A DNA stretch of 32,398 bases. It comes from Candidatus Njordarchaeota archaeon. GTDB taxonomy: Archaea; Asgardarchaeota; Njordarchaeia; Njordarchaeales; Njordarchaeaceae. The stretch spans positions 1 through 32,398 of the forward strand of contig JAHQWF010000025.1 of NCBI GenBank assembly GCA_029856055.1, read 5' to 3'. Shown one piece after another: positions 6,224 to 14,410 of this stretch. Made by a program: the position numbers and the translations under genes. Below the pieces are notes generated by a model. That model ran no database searches, had not been told where the DNA came from, and saw only the letters and a program-made list of their open reading frames with translations. The stretch's first letter is position 1. Each line of letters begins with the position of its first letter.

Positions 6224-7570
6224 ATGGGTCAGCAAAAAAAGAAAAAAGTAATAATAATGGGTGCGGCTGGGCGAGACTTCCATAACTTTAACGTATTCTT
6301 CCGAAACAACCCCGAATACGAAGTAGTATGCTTCACCGCAACACAAATCCCAGGAATAGAAGGAAGAACATACCCACCAGAACTAGCAGGACCACAATAC
6401 CCAAACGGAATCCCAATACACCCCGAAAACCAACTACCAGAACTAATAAAGAAACACAACATAGACTACGTAGTATTCAGCTACAGTGATGTTTCTCATC
6501 AGCATGTTATGGATAGAGCAGCTATCGCAGCAGCAGCAGGAGCAAGCTACATGCTGCTCGGACCAAAACACACAATGCTAAAATCAACAAAACCAGTAAT
6601 CGCAATAGGAGCAGTAAGAACAGGAGCAGGCAAATCGACCGTTTCTAGGAAGGTTGCGAGGATTTTTGCTAAGTGTGGCATCAAAGTAGTTGCGGTTAGA
6701 CATCCCATGCCTTATGGGGATTTGAGGAAGCAGATTGTTCAGAGATTCGCTAGTTACGAGGATTTGGATCGTTATAACGTGACATTTGAGGAGCGGGAGG
6801 AATACGAGCATTATATTGATAACGGATTCGTTGTTTATGCTGGAGTAGACTACGAGAAGATACTTAGGGAGGCTGAGAAGGAGGCGGATGTGATTATTTG
6901 GGATGGGGGGAATAACGATTATCCGTTCTACGTACCTGATTTATTCATTGTGGTGGCGGATGCTCTTAGACCGGGGCATGAGTTGACTTATTGGCCTGGA
7001 TCTGTGAATGTAAGAATGGCTGATGTCGTTATAATTAATAAGGCTGCAGAAGCGGATCTTGATTCTATTCTGAAGATTATGAAGAATGTCAAGGCGGTTA
7101 ATGAAAAAGTTCGCATACTAATTGGGGTATCAACATTGAAAGTGGATGATCCGAGCATGATTGAGGGTAAGAGAGTTATAGTGGTTGAGGATGGTCCAAC
7201 AGTTACTCATGGAGAAATGCCTTTTGGAGCAGGATATGTTGCCTCGATAATGTATGGTGCTAGGGAGATAGTTGATCCTAGGAAGTGGGTTAAACCTGGC
7301 ACGGATCTAGCTATGGCTTATGAGAAGTATAAACATATGAAGAATGTCTTGCCTACATTGGGTTACTCCGATAAGGAGAAGAAGGAGGTCGAGGAGGTTA
7401 TTAATGCTGCTGATGCTGATGTAGTTGTTTCAGGTACGCCTATCGACTTATCTAGAGTTTTAAAAGTGAATAAACCGATAGTTAGGGTTAGATATGAGCT
7501 TGAGGAATCAGGTGACAAGAAGCTAGAAGAGATAATTGGCGAGTTCTTAAAGAATAAAGGTTTGTTATAG
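6224..7570 (+). CDS. cyclic 2,3-diphosphoglycerate synthetase-like P-loop protein
   Basis: 448 residues. The N-terminal domain opens with VIIMGAAGRDFHNFN and contains the family-typical TATQIPGIEGRTYPPELAGP; a Walker A loop RTGAGKST lies at about 132-139, followed by an ATPase domain with IWDGGNND and VVIINKA. This matches the family often annotated as cyclic 2,3-diphosphoglycerate synthetase or predicted GTPase. The characterised methanogen enzyme of similar size cyclises 2,3-diphosphoglycerate, a thermoprotective solute, using ATP; the role in this organism is inferred. The ATG at 6224 is preferred over an in-frame GTG at 6215 because AGGTGAG precedes it. Odd: codons 1-139 mostly end in A or C, then usage switches abruptly to T/G endings right after the Walker A motif. 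Confidence 0.8.
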   Translation: MGQQKKKKVIIMGAAGRDFHNFNVFFRNNPEYEVVCFTATQIPGIEGRTYPPELAGPQYPNGIPIHPENQLPELIKKHNIDYVVFSYSDVSHQHVMDRAAIAAAAGASYMLLGPKHTMLKSTKPVIAIGAVRTGAGKSTVSRKVARIFAKCGIKVVAVRHPMPYGDLRKQIVQRFASYEDLDRYNVTFEEREEYEHYIDNGFVVYAGVDYEKILREAEKEADVIIWDGGNNDYPFYVPDLFIVVADALRPGHELTYWPGSVNVRMADVVIINKAAEADLDSILKIMKNVKAVNEKVRILIGVSTLKVDDPSMIEGKRVIVVEDGPTVTHGEMPFGAGYVASIMYGAREIVDPRKWVKPGTDLAMAYEKYKHMKNVLPTLGYSDKEKKEVEEVINAADADVVVSGTPIDLSRVLKVNKPIVRVRYELEESGDKKLEEIIGEFLKNKGLL

Positions 7571-7583
7571 CTATATCTAATTA

Positions 7584-7606
7584 ATTTTTTATTTAGTTTA
7601 GTTTTT
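7584..7606 (+). terminator. T-rich terminator after cDPGS-like gene
   Basis: Two T-tracts (TTTTTT at 7585-7590 and TTTTT at 7602-7606) with further T-triplets lie just after the stop, without a stem. Archaeal termination commonly uses such oligo-T stretches. The same AT-rich stretch may contain the promoter of the kinase gene. Confidence 0.35.
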
Positions 7607-7651
7607 AGGATAAGGTTATTCTTGTTATGTTTTCATGTAAAGGTAATCTCA

Positions 7652-8569
7652 ATGTTCGATGTTTCAGCTATAGGGAATCCTGTTTACGATATTATTATTA
7701 CTCCTTATGTCAGAACGAATGGTAGAGTGCTTTCTGGCTGTAGTACTAATGCAGCTCTAACTGTTGGTAAATTAGGTGGCAAAGCAGCTTTAATTGGGAA
7801 GATTGGGGATGACTTTAGGGATGACTTCATTTCTGTTGCTAGGAATTATGGTGTTACGCCGTTCCCGTTAGCTTCAAGGGAGACTGGAGGTTTCTATCTA
7901 AGATATATAGATGCAAGGATGAATGATAGAGAGTTACGGGTCTTAGGTATTGCTGATAAGATAAAGTTCGAGGAGGTTCCGAAAGAGGCATTGGAATCCA
8001 AATCGATAGTTCTAGGCCCAATTTTAAAAGAGTTGTCGCTTGATTTCGTTAAATCTCTGGTAAATGAGAATGCAGATAGCTTGATTGTGGTTGATCCCCA
8101 GGGATTAATTCGAGAGATTATAGATGGTAAGGTGGTTAGGGTGGCTAATAAGGAGACATATGAAATCATTAGGTTAACGCATGTCACTAAGCCAAATGAG
8201 CATGAGGCTGAAGTTCTCTTCCCAGGAATGGATATGCCGAGAATAGCTAAGAAGATCTATGAATTAAACAATTTTGCTGGTATAGTGACTGTGGCTGAGA
8301 GAGGATCTTACATAGCGTTTGATAAAGGGATATATCATGTACCAGCTTACAGAACTATTGAGCGTGATCCAACGGGATGCGGTGATGTCTATGCTGGTGC
8401 ATTCGCATACTATTTCATTAAGTACCAGGATTTACTAGAATCAGCTATATTCGCATCTGCAGCTGCATCATTCATGGTGGAAAGCACAGGGCCAGGATTC
8501 TCCATCGATCTTAGCAAAGTCATGGAGAGGTTTGAGGCATTACAAGAAAATGTGAAGAAGGTGTCTTGA
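7652..8569 (+). CDS. PfkB-family sugar/polyol kinase
   Basis: 305 residues of the ribokinase/PfkB fold. The first signature (GCSTNAALTVGKLGGKAALIGKIGDD, about 30-55) and the second (DPTGCGDVYAGAFAY, with catalytic Asp in GCGD, about 237-251) are clear. PfkB kinases phosphorylate sugars, nucleosides or polyols with ATP. The stop is separated by one base from the TTG of the CDP-alcohol phosphatidyltransferase, so the two are co-translated. If that partner is archaetidylinositol-phosphate synthase, a kinase making 1D-myo-inositol 3-phosphate (the same as 1L-myo-inositol 1-phosphate) would supply its substrate; Thermococcus has a PfkB myo-inositol 3-kinase. This specificity is inference. ATG at 7652 is chosen because AAGGTAA precedes it; an in-frame TTG at 7622 would add ten poorly conserved residues. 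Confidence 0.85.
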   Translation: MFDVSAIGNPVYDIIITPYVRTNGRVLSGCSTNAALTVGKLGGKAALIGKIGDDFRDDFISVARNYGVTPFPLASRETGGFYLRYIDARMNDRELRVLGIADKIKFEEVPKEALESKSIVLGPILKELSLDFVKSLVNENADSLIVVDPQGLIREIIDGKVVRVANKETYEIIRLTHVTKPNEHEAEVLFPGMDMPRIAKKIYELNNFAGIVTVAERGSYIAFDKGIYHVPAYRTIERDPTGCGDVYAGAFAYYFIKYQDLLESAIFASAAASFMVESTGPGFSIDLSKVMERFEALQENVKKVS

Positions 8570-8570
8570 T

Positions 8571-9149
8571 TTGGGTAGGATACGGGACTGGTATGAGAGA
8601 ACTTTTCTTCCATTGGGAAGAATCCTAGCTAAAACTGGTGTGACACCGAATCAAATTACTTTTTTATCGGTTTTAATAGGGTTGCTACAGATATATTTCT
8701 TCTGGAAGAATGAGCTTATTATTGGCTTTCTATTTTTTATTCTCGCAGCTTTCATGGATGTCTTAGATGGCTCCTTAGCAAGAGCTACAAAGAGGGTAAG
8801 TAGATTCGGGCAACTACTAGATCACTTCTCAGATAGAGTTGTTGAATTCGAACTTATATTCGGGTTAATACTAGGGAAGTATATTCCTGGATGGCTAGGC
8901 ACGTTACTAATTTTCAGCATGATAATGCCGAGCTATGTGAGAGCTAGAGGTGAAGCTGTCTCAGGTATCTCTGGCCAAGGTGTTGGTTTCTTCGAAAGAA
9001 AAGAGAAGCTCGGGACTCTTATAGCTGGAATAATCTTGGAGTACTGGTTTAGTGGATGCATATTCTATGCGGCGATCATAGTATCCGTGTTTTCTTTGAT
9101 CACAGCCATTCAACGATTACTGTATTATAAAGGAAAAATAATAGAGTGA
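8571..9149 (+). CDS. CDP-alcohol phosphatidyltransferase, archaetidylinositol phosphate synthase-like
   Basis: 192 residues, an integral membrane enzyme with about five or six helices. The complete catalytic motif of the family is present at about 63-89: DVLDGSLAR, then G and two Asp as GQLLDHFSD, matching DxxDGxxAR...GxxxDxxxD. The N-terminal GRIRDWYERTFLPLGRILAK and KTGVTPNQITFLS are typical of archaeal lipid head-group transferases. The enzyme swaps CMP of CDP-archaeol for an alcohol phosphate. Length and sequence best fit archaetidylinositol phosphate synthase; archaetidylglycerophosphate synthase is the alternative. Start TTG is one base after the kinase stop. It converges with valS with a 4-base gap. 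Confidence 0.85.
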   Translation: MGRIRDWYERTFLPLGRILAKTGVTPNQITFLSVLIGLLQIYFFWKNELIIGFLFFILAAFMDVLDGSLARATKRVSRFGQLLDHFSDRVVEFELIFGLILGKYIPGWLGTLLIFSMIMPSYVRARGEAVSGISGQGVGFFERKEKLGTLIAGIILEYWFSGCIFYAAIIVSVFSLITAIQRLLYYKGKIIE

Positions 9150-9153
9150 AAGC

Positions 9154-11565
9154 CTAAAGTATAATGCCTATTTTTGAATCACTTATATCTATAATTATGC
9201 CTTCCTTGGGTTCACCAAGAATTATTTTCTCACAATTATGCATTGCTTTGATATCCATAATAAATGGTTCAAGCGCCTCGGGTAAGTAAAGTTTCTTAAC
9301 AGGGGATTTAAGAGATAAATTCTTCGCCTTCTTCGCTTTCCATATAGCTGAGTTAACGCTTCGTAGTAATCCCGTTAACTCGAGTAACTCGGATTTCACT
9401 GCAAATGGTTCAGGGAAATGTTCAAGATGAATTGTCTTACCGTAGAGTTCCCGGTACAAGTAATCAGTAATAAAAGGTGTCACTGGCGCTAGCAACTTTA
9501 ACACAGTTTTTAACACTAGATGTAACGTCCACCAAGCTGCTTTCTGCTCTTTTTTAGAACCAATGGATCCGTATGCACGTGATTTAACTAATTCTATATA
9601 GTGATCAGCGAATATATCCCACACGAAATCCCTCACATAATTCACAGCAAAGAAATCTAGATCATCATAAAGTACTTTCACGCGATTAATTAAGTTACTT
9701 AATTCAGCTAGAATCCACTCATCACTGCTGCTTAACTCGATCTCGTCTCTTGAAGGCTCGGGGAACGATGAAATAAACCTAGCTATACTATAGAGTTTCT
9801 GAATAAATTTAGCGGCGCCCGCAATCCTATTCTCAGAAACCATTATATCTGCTCCCAACCTAGTCTCAGCAGCCCCCGCAAACCTCAAAGCATCAGCACC
9901 ATATTTCTTTACAAGTGGCTCAGGATAAATGATGTTACCAAGACTCTTACTCATTTTTCTACCATGCTCGTCCATCACTAATCCTGAAATCCAGACGTGC
10001 TTAAACGCGGGTTGCTTAGTAAGTTGATAAACACGAAGCAAAGTATAGTATAACCATGTTCTCACAATTTCTTTACCTTGAGGACGCAAACCAACCGGAA
10101 AAGCTCTCTTAAATAACTCTTCATCCCTAAGGTAACCAGAAATGAAAAGCGCTGAGATACTACTATCAAACCAAGTATCAAATGTACGCCACTCGCCTTT
10201 GAATTTTCTAGAACCACATACCGGACAGGCTTTGATAGGCGGGGGTTCGCGCCAAGGCTGATAATACTTACCAGGTTTAGGCAATATAACATGATCGTTC
10301 TCGCAATACCACAGAGGAACCTCGGTACCATAGTATCTCCTACGGGAAATGGGCCAATCAGATTTAACAGATTTAATCCAATTAATCAACATCTGCTTAT
10401 TATGAGCTGGATGAAACCTAATCATATCCGAGATCCTTAACACGTCCTCCAGGAAATCCAGCTGCTTAAGATAGTACTCTCGCATACTAATGAACTCAAT
10501 CCTAGTTTTACATCTCCAACAAATGGGAACCTTATGCTCTATTCTCTCAATCTTCTCAACGAGTCCTTGCTCCATCAAATTCTCTATAATCCTTTTGCGA
10601 GCCTCGGCAACAAGCAAGCCAGCGTATTTACCAGCTGCTTCTGTCATCCTAGCTTCAGTATTAATCGCCTTAACAGGCTTTAACCCAAGTTCACGGAACA
10701 ATCTAATATCCACCGTATCACCATAGGAACAAAGCATCATGGCGCCAGTACCAAACTCTGGATCCACCTCCTTATGGGGAATAATTGGTATCTCCTTATT
10801 GTAAGTTGGGACAATAGCTCTCTTACCATGCAGATGGGTGTATCTATCATCATCGGGATGAACTAGAATAGCGGCGCAAGCACAAAGTAATTCAGGCCGT
10901 GTAGTAGCAATAATTAAAGAGTCGCTTGAATTCTTGATCCCAAACCTAATGTACACTAAACTTGTTTCTTCTTCAGCATACTCAACCTCAGCATCAGCCA
11001 AAGTAGTATGACACCGGGGACACCAGTTATTAGGACGCTCATCCTCATAAATAAGCCCACGCTTCCACAACTCAATAAAAGTAGCTTGAGTCAAACTCCT
11101 ATACTTGGGGGAATCAGTACGATAAATCTCATCAGGTGAAAGAGAATTCATTGAAAAACCAAGCCGTCTACTAATAGTCAAGATATCATTCTCATATTTA
11201 TCCAACAACTCCCTACACAATTCAAGAAACTTATCTCTAGGAGTCTCAGTCATCCTAATCCCATGAATCTTCTCCACCTGAACCTCAACAGGCAAACCAT
11301 TCCTATCAATCCCCATAGGGAACAAAACCTCGAAACCCTTCATTCTCATCAAACGAGCAATGCTATCTATGGCCGCATAATGATACGCAAAACCCATATG
11401 AGGCGTCCCAGAAGCGTACGGGGGAGGCGTATCGATGGAGAATACGGGTTTTGGTGAGTTTTTGTTGAATCCATATATGCCCTCTTCTTCCCACTTCTTT
11501 ATGAGTTCTTCTTCTTTTTTTATGTCCCATTTTTTTTCCTTGAGCTTTGGTTTGTATTGCGACAA
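9154..11565 (-). CDS. valS: valyl-tRNA synthetase, archaeal type
   Basis: 803 residues, the usual size of the archaeal enzyme. The HIGH signature appears as PHMG within SIDTPPPYASGTPHMG (about 43-58) and the KMSKS loop as GRKMSKSLGN (about 533-542). The CP1 editing domain lies between (TTRPELLCACAAILVHP), and cysteine pairs (WCPRC, CWRCK, CPVCG) suggest zinc knuckles. QATFIELWKRGLIY and RPNNWCP are typical of archaeal ValS. It attaches valine to tRNA-Val and edits threonine. Start is TTG with GGAGGGG about 9 bases upstream; an ATG nearby is out of frame. Odd: the first 44 codons prefer A/C endings, then usage switches sharply to T/G endings near 11433. Confidence 0.95.
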   Translation of the reverse strand: MSQYKPKLKEKKWDIKKEEELIKKWEEEGIYGFNKNSPKPVFSIDTPPPYASGTPHMGFAYHYAAIDSIARLMRMKGFEVLFPMGIDRNGLPVEVQVEKIHGIRMTETPRDKFLELCRELLDKYENDILTISRRLGFSMNSLSPDEIYRTDSPKYRSLTQATFIELWKRGLIYEDERPNNWCPRCHTTLADAEVEYAEEETSLVYIRFGIKNSSDSLIIATTRPELLCACAAILVHPDDDRYTHLHGKRAIVPTYNKEIPIIPHKEVDPEFGTGAMMLCSYGDTVDIRLFRELGLKPVKAINTEARMTEAAGKYAGLLVAEARKRIIENLMEQGLVEKIERIEHKVPICWRCKTRIEFISMREYYLKQLDFLEDVLRISDMIRFHPAHNKQMLINWIKSVKSDWPISRRRYYGTEVPLWYCENDHVILPKPGKYYQPWREPPPIKACPVCGSRKFKGEWRTFDTWFDSSISALFISGYLRDEELFKRAFPVGLRPQGKEIVRTWLYYTLLRVYQLTKQPAFKHVWISGLVMDEHGRKMSKSLGNIIYPEPLVKKYGADALRFAGAAETRLGADIMVSENRIAGAAKFIQKLYSIARFISSFPEPSRDEIELSSSDEWILAELSNLINRVKVLYDDLDFFAVNYVRDFVWDIFADHYIELVKSRAYGSIGSKKEQKAAWWTLHLVLKTVLKLLAPVTPFITDYLYRELYGKTIHLEHFPEPFAVKSELLELTGLLRSVNSAIWKAKKAKNLSLKSPVKKLYLPEALEPFIMDIKAMHNCEKIILGEPKEGIIIDISDSKIGIIL

Positions 11566-11953
11566 TAAGGCATCCCCTCCCTGTCTGTTTTGGTTGTGTT
11601 TTGTCTATGTAGTGTTTTAGTTTTCTTTTTTAATATATTTTTTTCTAAAAGGGAAGAAAATTCGCTAAGATTGACTCTGATTTTACTGTTACTTGTTTTT
11701 AAGTTAATAAACTGAGTATGGTCTCGCATCAGTATTTGAGATATTGAGGAGTGTTATAGATCAATTTCTTCTGTAAGAATTTCTTGATTAAAGTTATGTA
11801 ATCTAATTTTCTTAGGATTTGATGATTGGGTTTGGGTTTCTAATTGTTTATTTTTTATTGATACTAAAAATTGATATCTAGAATATTGAGTGTAAATTTT
11901 TATCATTCCTCTATTATTTTATTTAGTGTATCCAACTTTTAAGGTGTAATTAA
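11566..11953. other. gene-free AT-rich divergent intergenic region
   Basis: 388 bases between divergent valS and the acyl-CoA synthetase gene. No convincing ORF or tRNA is visible. A TATA-like run (minus strand, 11631-11640) lies about 65 bases before valS, and a weaker one (TGTAAATTTTTAT, 11891-11903) about 50 bases before the rightward gene. The middle contains T-rich runs. TTTGATGATTG at about 11818-11828 resembles a C box but no matching D box follows at the right distance. This is the longest gene-free stretch of the window. Confidence 0.6.
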
Positions 11954-12628
11954 ATGCTTACGCAGATAAAGAAGAAGGCTTTAACCGAGATGGTGGCTAA
12001 AGATTTATTGGAGAAATATGGCGTTAATTTCCCTAAGAGAGCTATCGCTAAGAAGCGTGAGGAGGTTGCTGAGAAAGCTAAACAAGTGGGGTTCCCATTA
12101 GTAATGAAAATACTTTCTCCCGATATAATACATAAAACGGATGTTGGGGGAGTAGTGCTGGATATAAAGAGTGAGGAAGAGGCTCTTAAGGCGTGGGGCG
12201 AGATCATGAGTAATGTTAAGAAGAAAGCGCCTAAAGCGAGGATTGAGGGTGTTTTATTGGAAGAAATGGTTTCGGGAGGTTATGAAGTGATAATTGGTGG
12301 TTTACGTGATCCAGTTTTTGGACCAGTCGTGATGTTTGGGGGTTTAGGAGGGATCTATGTAGAGCTTTTTGAGGATGTTTCATTCAGATTAGCACCAATC
12401 GATGAATTGGAGGCTGAAGAAATGCTTAAGGAGACCAAGGGTTATAAGATTCTCACCGGTTATAGGGGTATGCCTAAGGGGGATATAGAAGGGTTAAAGA
12501 AGTTGCTTGTTACTGTGTCTAAAATTATGGCTGAGCGGGAGGATATTCTTGAGTTGGATCTCAACCCAGTTAGAGTTTTTCCAGATAGGGTAGTCGTACT
12601 GGACGCTAAGATAATAGTTCGTGGGTGA
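11954..12628 (+). CDS. acetate/acyl-CoA synthetase (ADP-forming) beta subunit
   Basis: 224 residues of ATP-grasp fold, matching the small beta subunit of ADP-forming acyl-CoA synthetase. Typical segments are AKDLLEKYGVNFPKRAIAKK, GFPLVMKILSPDIIHKTDVGGV, the GGYEVIIGGLRDPVFGPVVMFGGLGG loop (about 112-137) and the C-terminal ELDLNPVRVFPDRVVVLDA. The heteromeric enzyme turns acetyl-CoA or branched/aryl acyl-CoA plus ADP and phosphate into acid plus ATP, the last step of peptide or sugar fermentation, downstream of oxidoreductases such as the por set in this window. The alpha subunit, carrying the CoA-binding part and the phosphohistidine, is not here and must be unlinked. ATG follows AAGGTG. Confidence 0.9.
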   Translation: MLTQIKKKALTEMVAKDLLEKYGVNFPKRAIAKKREEVAEKAKQVGFPLVMKILSPDIIHKTDVGGVVLDIKSEEEALKAWGEIMSNVKKKAPKARIEGVLLEEMVSGGYEVIIGGLRDPVFGPVVMFGGLGGIYVELFEDVSFRLAPIDELEAEEMLKETKGYKILTGYRGMPKGDIEGLKKLLVTVSKIMAEREDILELDLNPVRVFPDRVVVLDAKIIVRG

Positions 12629-12634
12629 ATTATA

Positions 12635-12886
12635 CTGGCTGATAATTCGATTGATAGATTAATTATTTTTATTCTAATATTATTTGCATGGGTTTTATTG
12701 GCTCTTGCTATTCCTTATGCGGCTTCACTAGCGTTAAAATATGTGTTGCGTACGATTAATCCTATTATAAGTAGCTTTATTTTGTTAGCTTTCTTAATTG
12801 TATTTGTGGTTACTTTATATCTATGGTTTTATATGGCTAGAAAATATGTGGAGTATAGAGTGAGAAGATTAAGGAGTGTTGAGTGA
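12635..12886 (+). CDS. small two-helix membrane protein, probable CTG start
   Basis: Family not recognised. The frame is open from just after the preceding stop. The first conventional start, TTG at 12698, would fall inside a hydrophobic helix and has no Shine-Dalgarno site. Starting at CTG 12635 gives 83 residues: a polar N-terminus (ADNSIDR), a first helix (about 10-34), a second helix (about 44-68) and a basic tail (KYVEYRVRRLRSVE). GGTGA at 12624-12628, overlapping the upstream stop, is 6 bases before this CTG, which is ideal. The stop overlaps the next gene's GTG start by 4 bases. It probably forms a membrane pair with the next protein. Existence is well supported by the operon layout; the start codon is inferred. 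Confidence 0.6.
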   Translation: MADNSIDRLIIFILILFAWVLLALAIPYAASLALKYVLRTINPIISSFILLAFLIVFVVTLYLWFYMARKYVEYRVRRLRSVE

Positions 12887-13269
12887 GTGTTATGTTTAGT
12901 ACTGGTTTCTTGGCTTACTTGAATTATCTTGTCTTGTTCTTTATTTTCCTCGTTATATATGGGTTAATGGCCTCCCTGTTTTATTATTCTCGGAGGCTGG
13001 ATTTTGAGTCTATAAAAGTTATTTCCGTGTTATCTGTTGTTTTTGTTTTAATAAAGATTGTTCTTGATTATGCTAATGTGTTTATTAGAGTGTTTTTTGA
13101 TTTATCACCGTTGATTTATCTCATTGATGCGTTTTGCTTGATCTTACTATCTCATTATCTAGATGTACCGCAAAGGTATTTACGTAGGATATCATGCATT
13201 TTTGTGTCAGTTATCTTGGCTGTGATTTTATATGACTTAACTTTTCTTCTCTTAGCTAGTTTAGTATAG
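12883..13269 (+). CDS. small four-helix membrane protein
   Basis: 128 residues almost wholly hydrophobic, with about four helices (roughly 9-33, 43-65, 72-92 and 103-127) and short charged loops (YYSRRLDFESIK, LDVPQRYLRR). Family not recognised. GTG at 12883 overlaps the previous stop as GTGA; an ATG three codons later is an alternative, with GAGTGAG upstream. It is sandwiched between the two-helix protein and mtnA with only 14 bases to mtnA, so one transcript is likely. Together with the upstream gene it may form a small membrane complex of unknown role. Confidence 0.7.
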   Translation: MSVMFSTGFLAYLNYLVLFFIFLVIYGLMASLFYYSRRLDFESIKVISVLSVVFVLIKIVLDYANVFIRVFFDLSPLIYLIDAFCLILLSHYLDVPQRYLRRISCIFVSVILAVILYDLTFLLLASLV

Positions 13270-13283
13270 TGTAGTGAGCGGAG

Positions 13284-14402
13284 ATGAGAGTAATTCTTGA
13301 TGGTAAAGAATTAGATATTAGGGCTATTTGGTTAGAGGATAGGGATAGAGGAATAGTTAAGATGATTGATCAGAGGGTTCTTCCTTGGAAACTAGATTTT
13401 TTTGTGAGTAGATCTAGCGAAGATACCGCTATGGCGATTGAGAGGATGATTGTCAGAGGTGCGCCTACCATAGGGGTAACGGGGGCTTATGGAGTATACC
13501 AAGCTGTTCTTGAAAGTATTAATGAGAGAGAATTCATTGAGGTTCTTGAGGGAAAAGTTAAGAGGATTCAGCAAACTAGGCCGACGGCAGTTAACTTATT
13601 CAATGTGACTGAAAAGATGTTTCTTGAGATTAAGAAGCGTTACGAGGGGGGCTATTCTAGCAGGGAGATTATTGAGGTCGCTTATGACCTAGCTGAAAGG
13701 ATTGCTGACAAGGAAGTTGAGGCAAACAGAAAAATTGGTGAATATGGTGAGAAATTAATTAGGGATGGATCATCTATTCTAACGCATTGTAATGCTGGGG
13801 CATTAGCAGCTGTTGACATAGGTACAGCACTAGCACCGATAAGAACCGCGTATAAGAAAGGGAAAAAATTGGTTGTCTATGTAGATGAAACTAGACCTTG
13901 GTTACAGGGCGCTAGATTAACAGCATGGGAACTAGAGATGGAGGGGATACCTTACTATTTGATTTCTGATAATGCTGCGGGTTACTATATGTGGCGAGGG
14001 GAAATAGATCTTGTGATTGTGGGGGCGGATAGAATAACAAGGGGTGGAGACATTGCTAATAAGATAGGTACCTATAAACTTGCAGTAGTAGCTAATGAAA
14101 ATGGAATTCCTTTCTATGTTGCTGCTCCACTATCTACTTTCGATATGAGGATACAAGCAGGTAGTGAAATCCCCATCGAGGAAAGAAGTAGCGATGAGAT
14201 ACTTTATGTCAGAGGATATGATGATGATTTAATGGAAGTAAGGAGAGTGCTTGTTAGCTTGAAGGAGGCGAAAGTAAGAAATCCTGTTTTTGATATTACG
14301 CCGAGCAAATATGTCACAGGGATAATCACAGAGTTTGGCGTTCTAAAAAGTGAGAGGGATATTGAAGAAGCATTATCTAGATACAGGATTGATCATGATT
14401 GA
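13284..14402 (+). CDS. mtnA: S-methyl-5-thioribose-1-phosphate isomerase
   Basis: 372 residues, slightly longer than the usual 340-360. Family hallmarks are VERMIVRGAPTIGVTGAYG-like sequence at about 51-70, RPTAVNLF, the catalytic-Cys motif THCNAGALA (about 171-179), YVDETRPWLQGARLTAWE, and GADRITRGGDIANKIGTY with the catalytic Asp (about 249-266), then PFYVAAPLSTFD. The enzyme isomerises methylthioribose-1-phosphate in methionine salvage. The related ribose-1,5-bisphosphate isomerase is the alternative in archaea, but the overall pattern and the eIF2B-like core fit MtnA better. The ATG has GTGAG and GGAG close upstream. It ends 9 bases from convergent ksgA. Confidence 0.9.
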   Translation: MRVILDGKELDIRAIWLEDRDRGIVKMIDQRVLPWKLDFFVSRSSEDTAMAIERMIVRGAPTIGVTGAYGVYQAVLESINEREFIEVLEGKVKRIQQTRPTAVNLFNVTEKMFLEIKKRYEGGYSSREIIEVAYDLAERIADKEVEANRKIGEYGEKLIRDGSSILTHCNAGALAAVDIGTALAPIRTAYKKGKKLVVYVDETRPWLQGARLTAWELEMEGIPYYLISDNAAGYYMWRGEIDLVIVGADRITRGGDIANKIGTYKLAVVANENGIPFYVAAPLSTFDMRIQAGSEIPIEERSSDEILYVRGYDDDLMEVRRVLVSLKEAKVRNPVFDITPSKYVTGIITEFGVLKSERDIEEALSRYRIDHD

Positions 14403-14410
14403 TTTAGATA

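Noticed and set aside
11520-11729. Minus-strand 69-residue ORF overlapping the valS start
   Set aside because: It overlaps valS in another frame, lacks a good start context and has an unbiased, polar sequence without domains.
11820-11880. TTTGATGATTG as a C box in the valS/acd intergenic region
   Set aside because: No CTGA follows within about 50 bases on the same strand, so the box set is incomplete.
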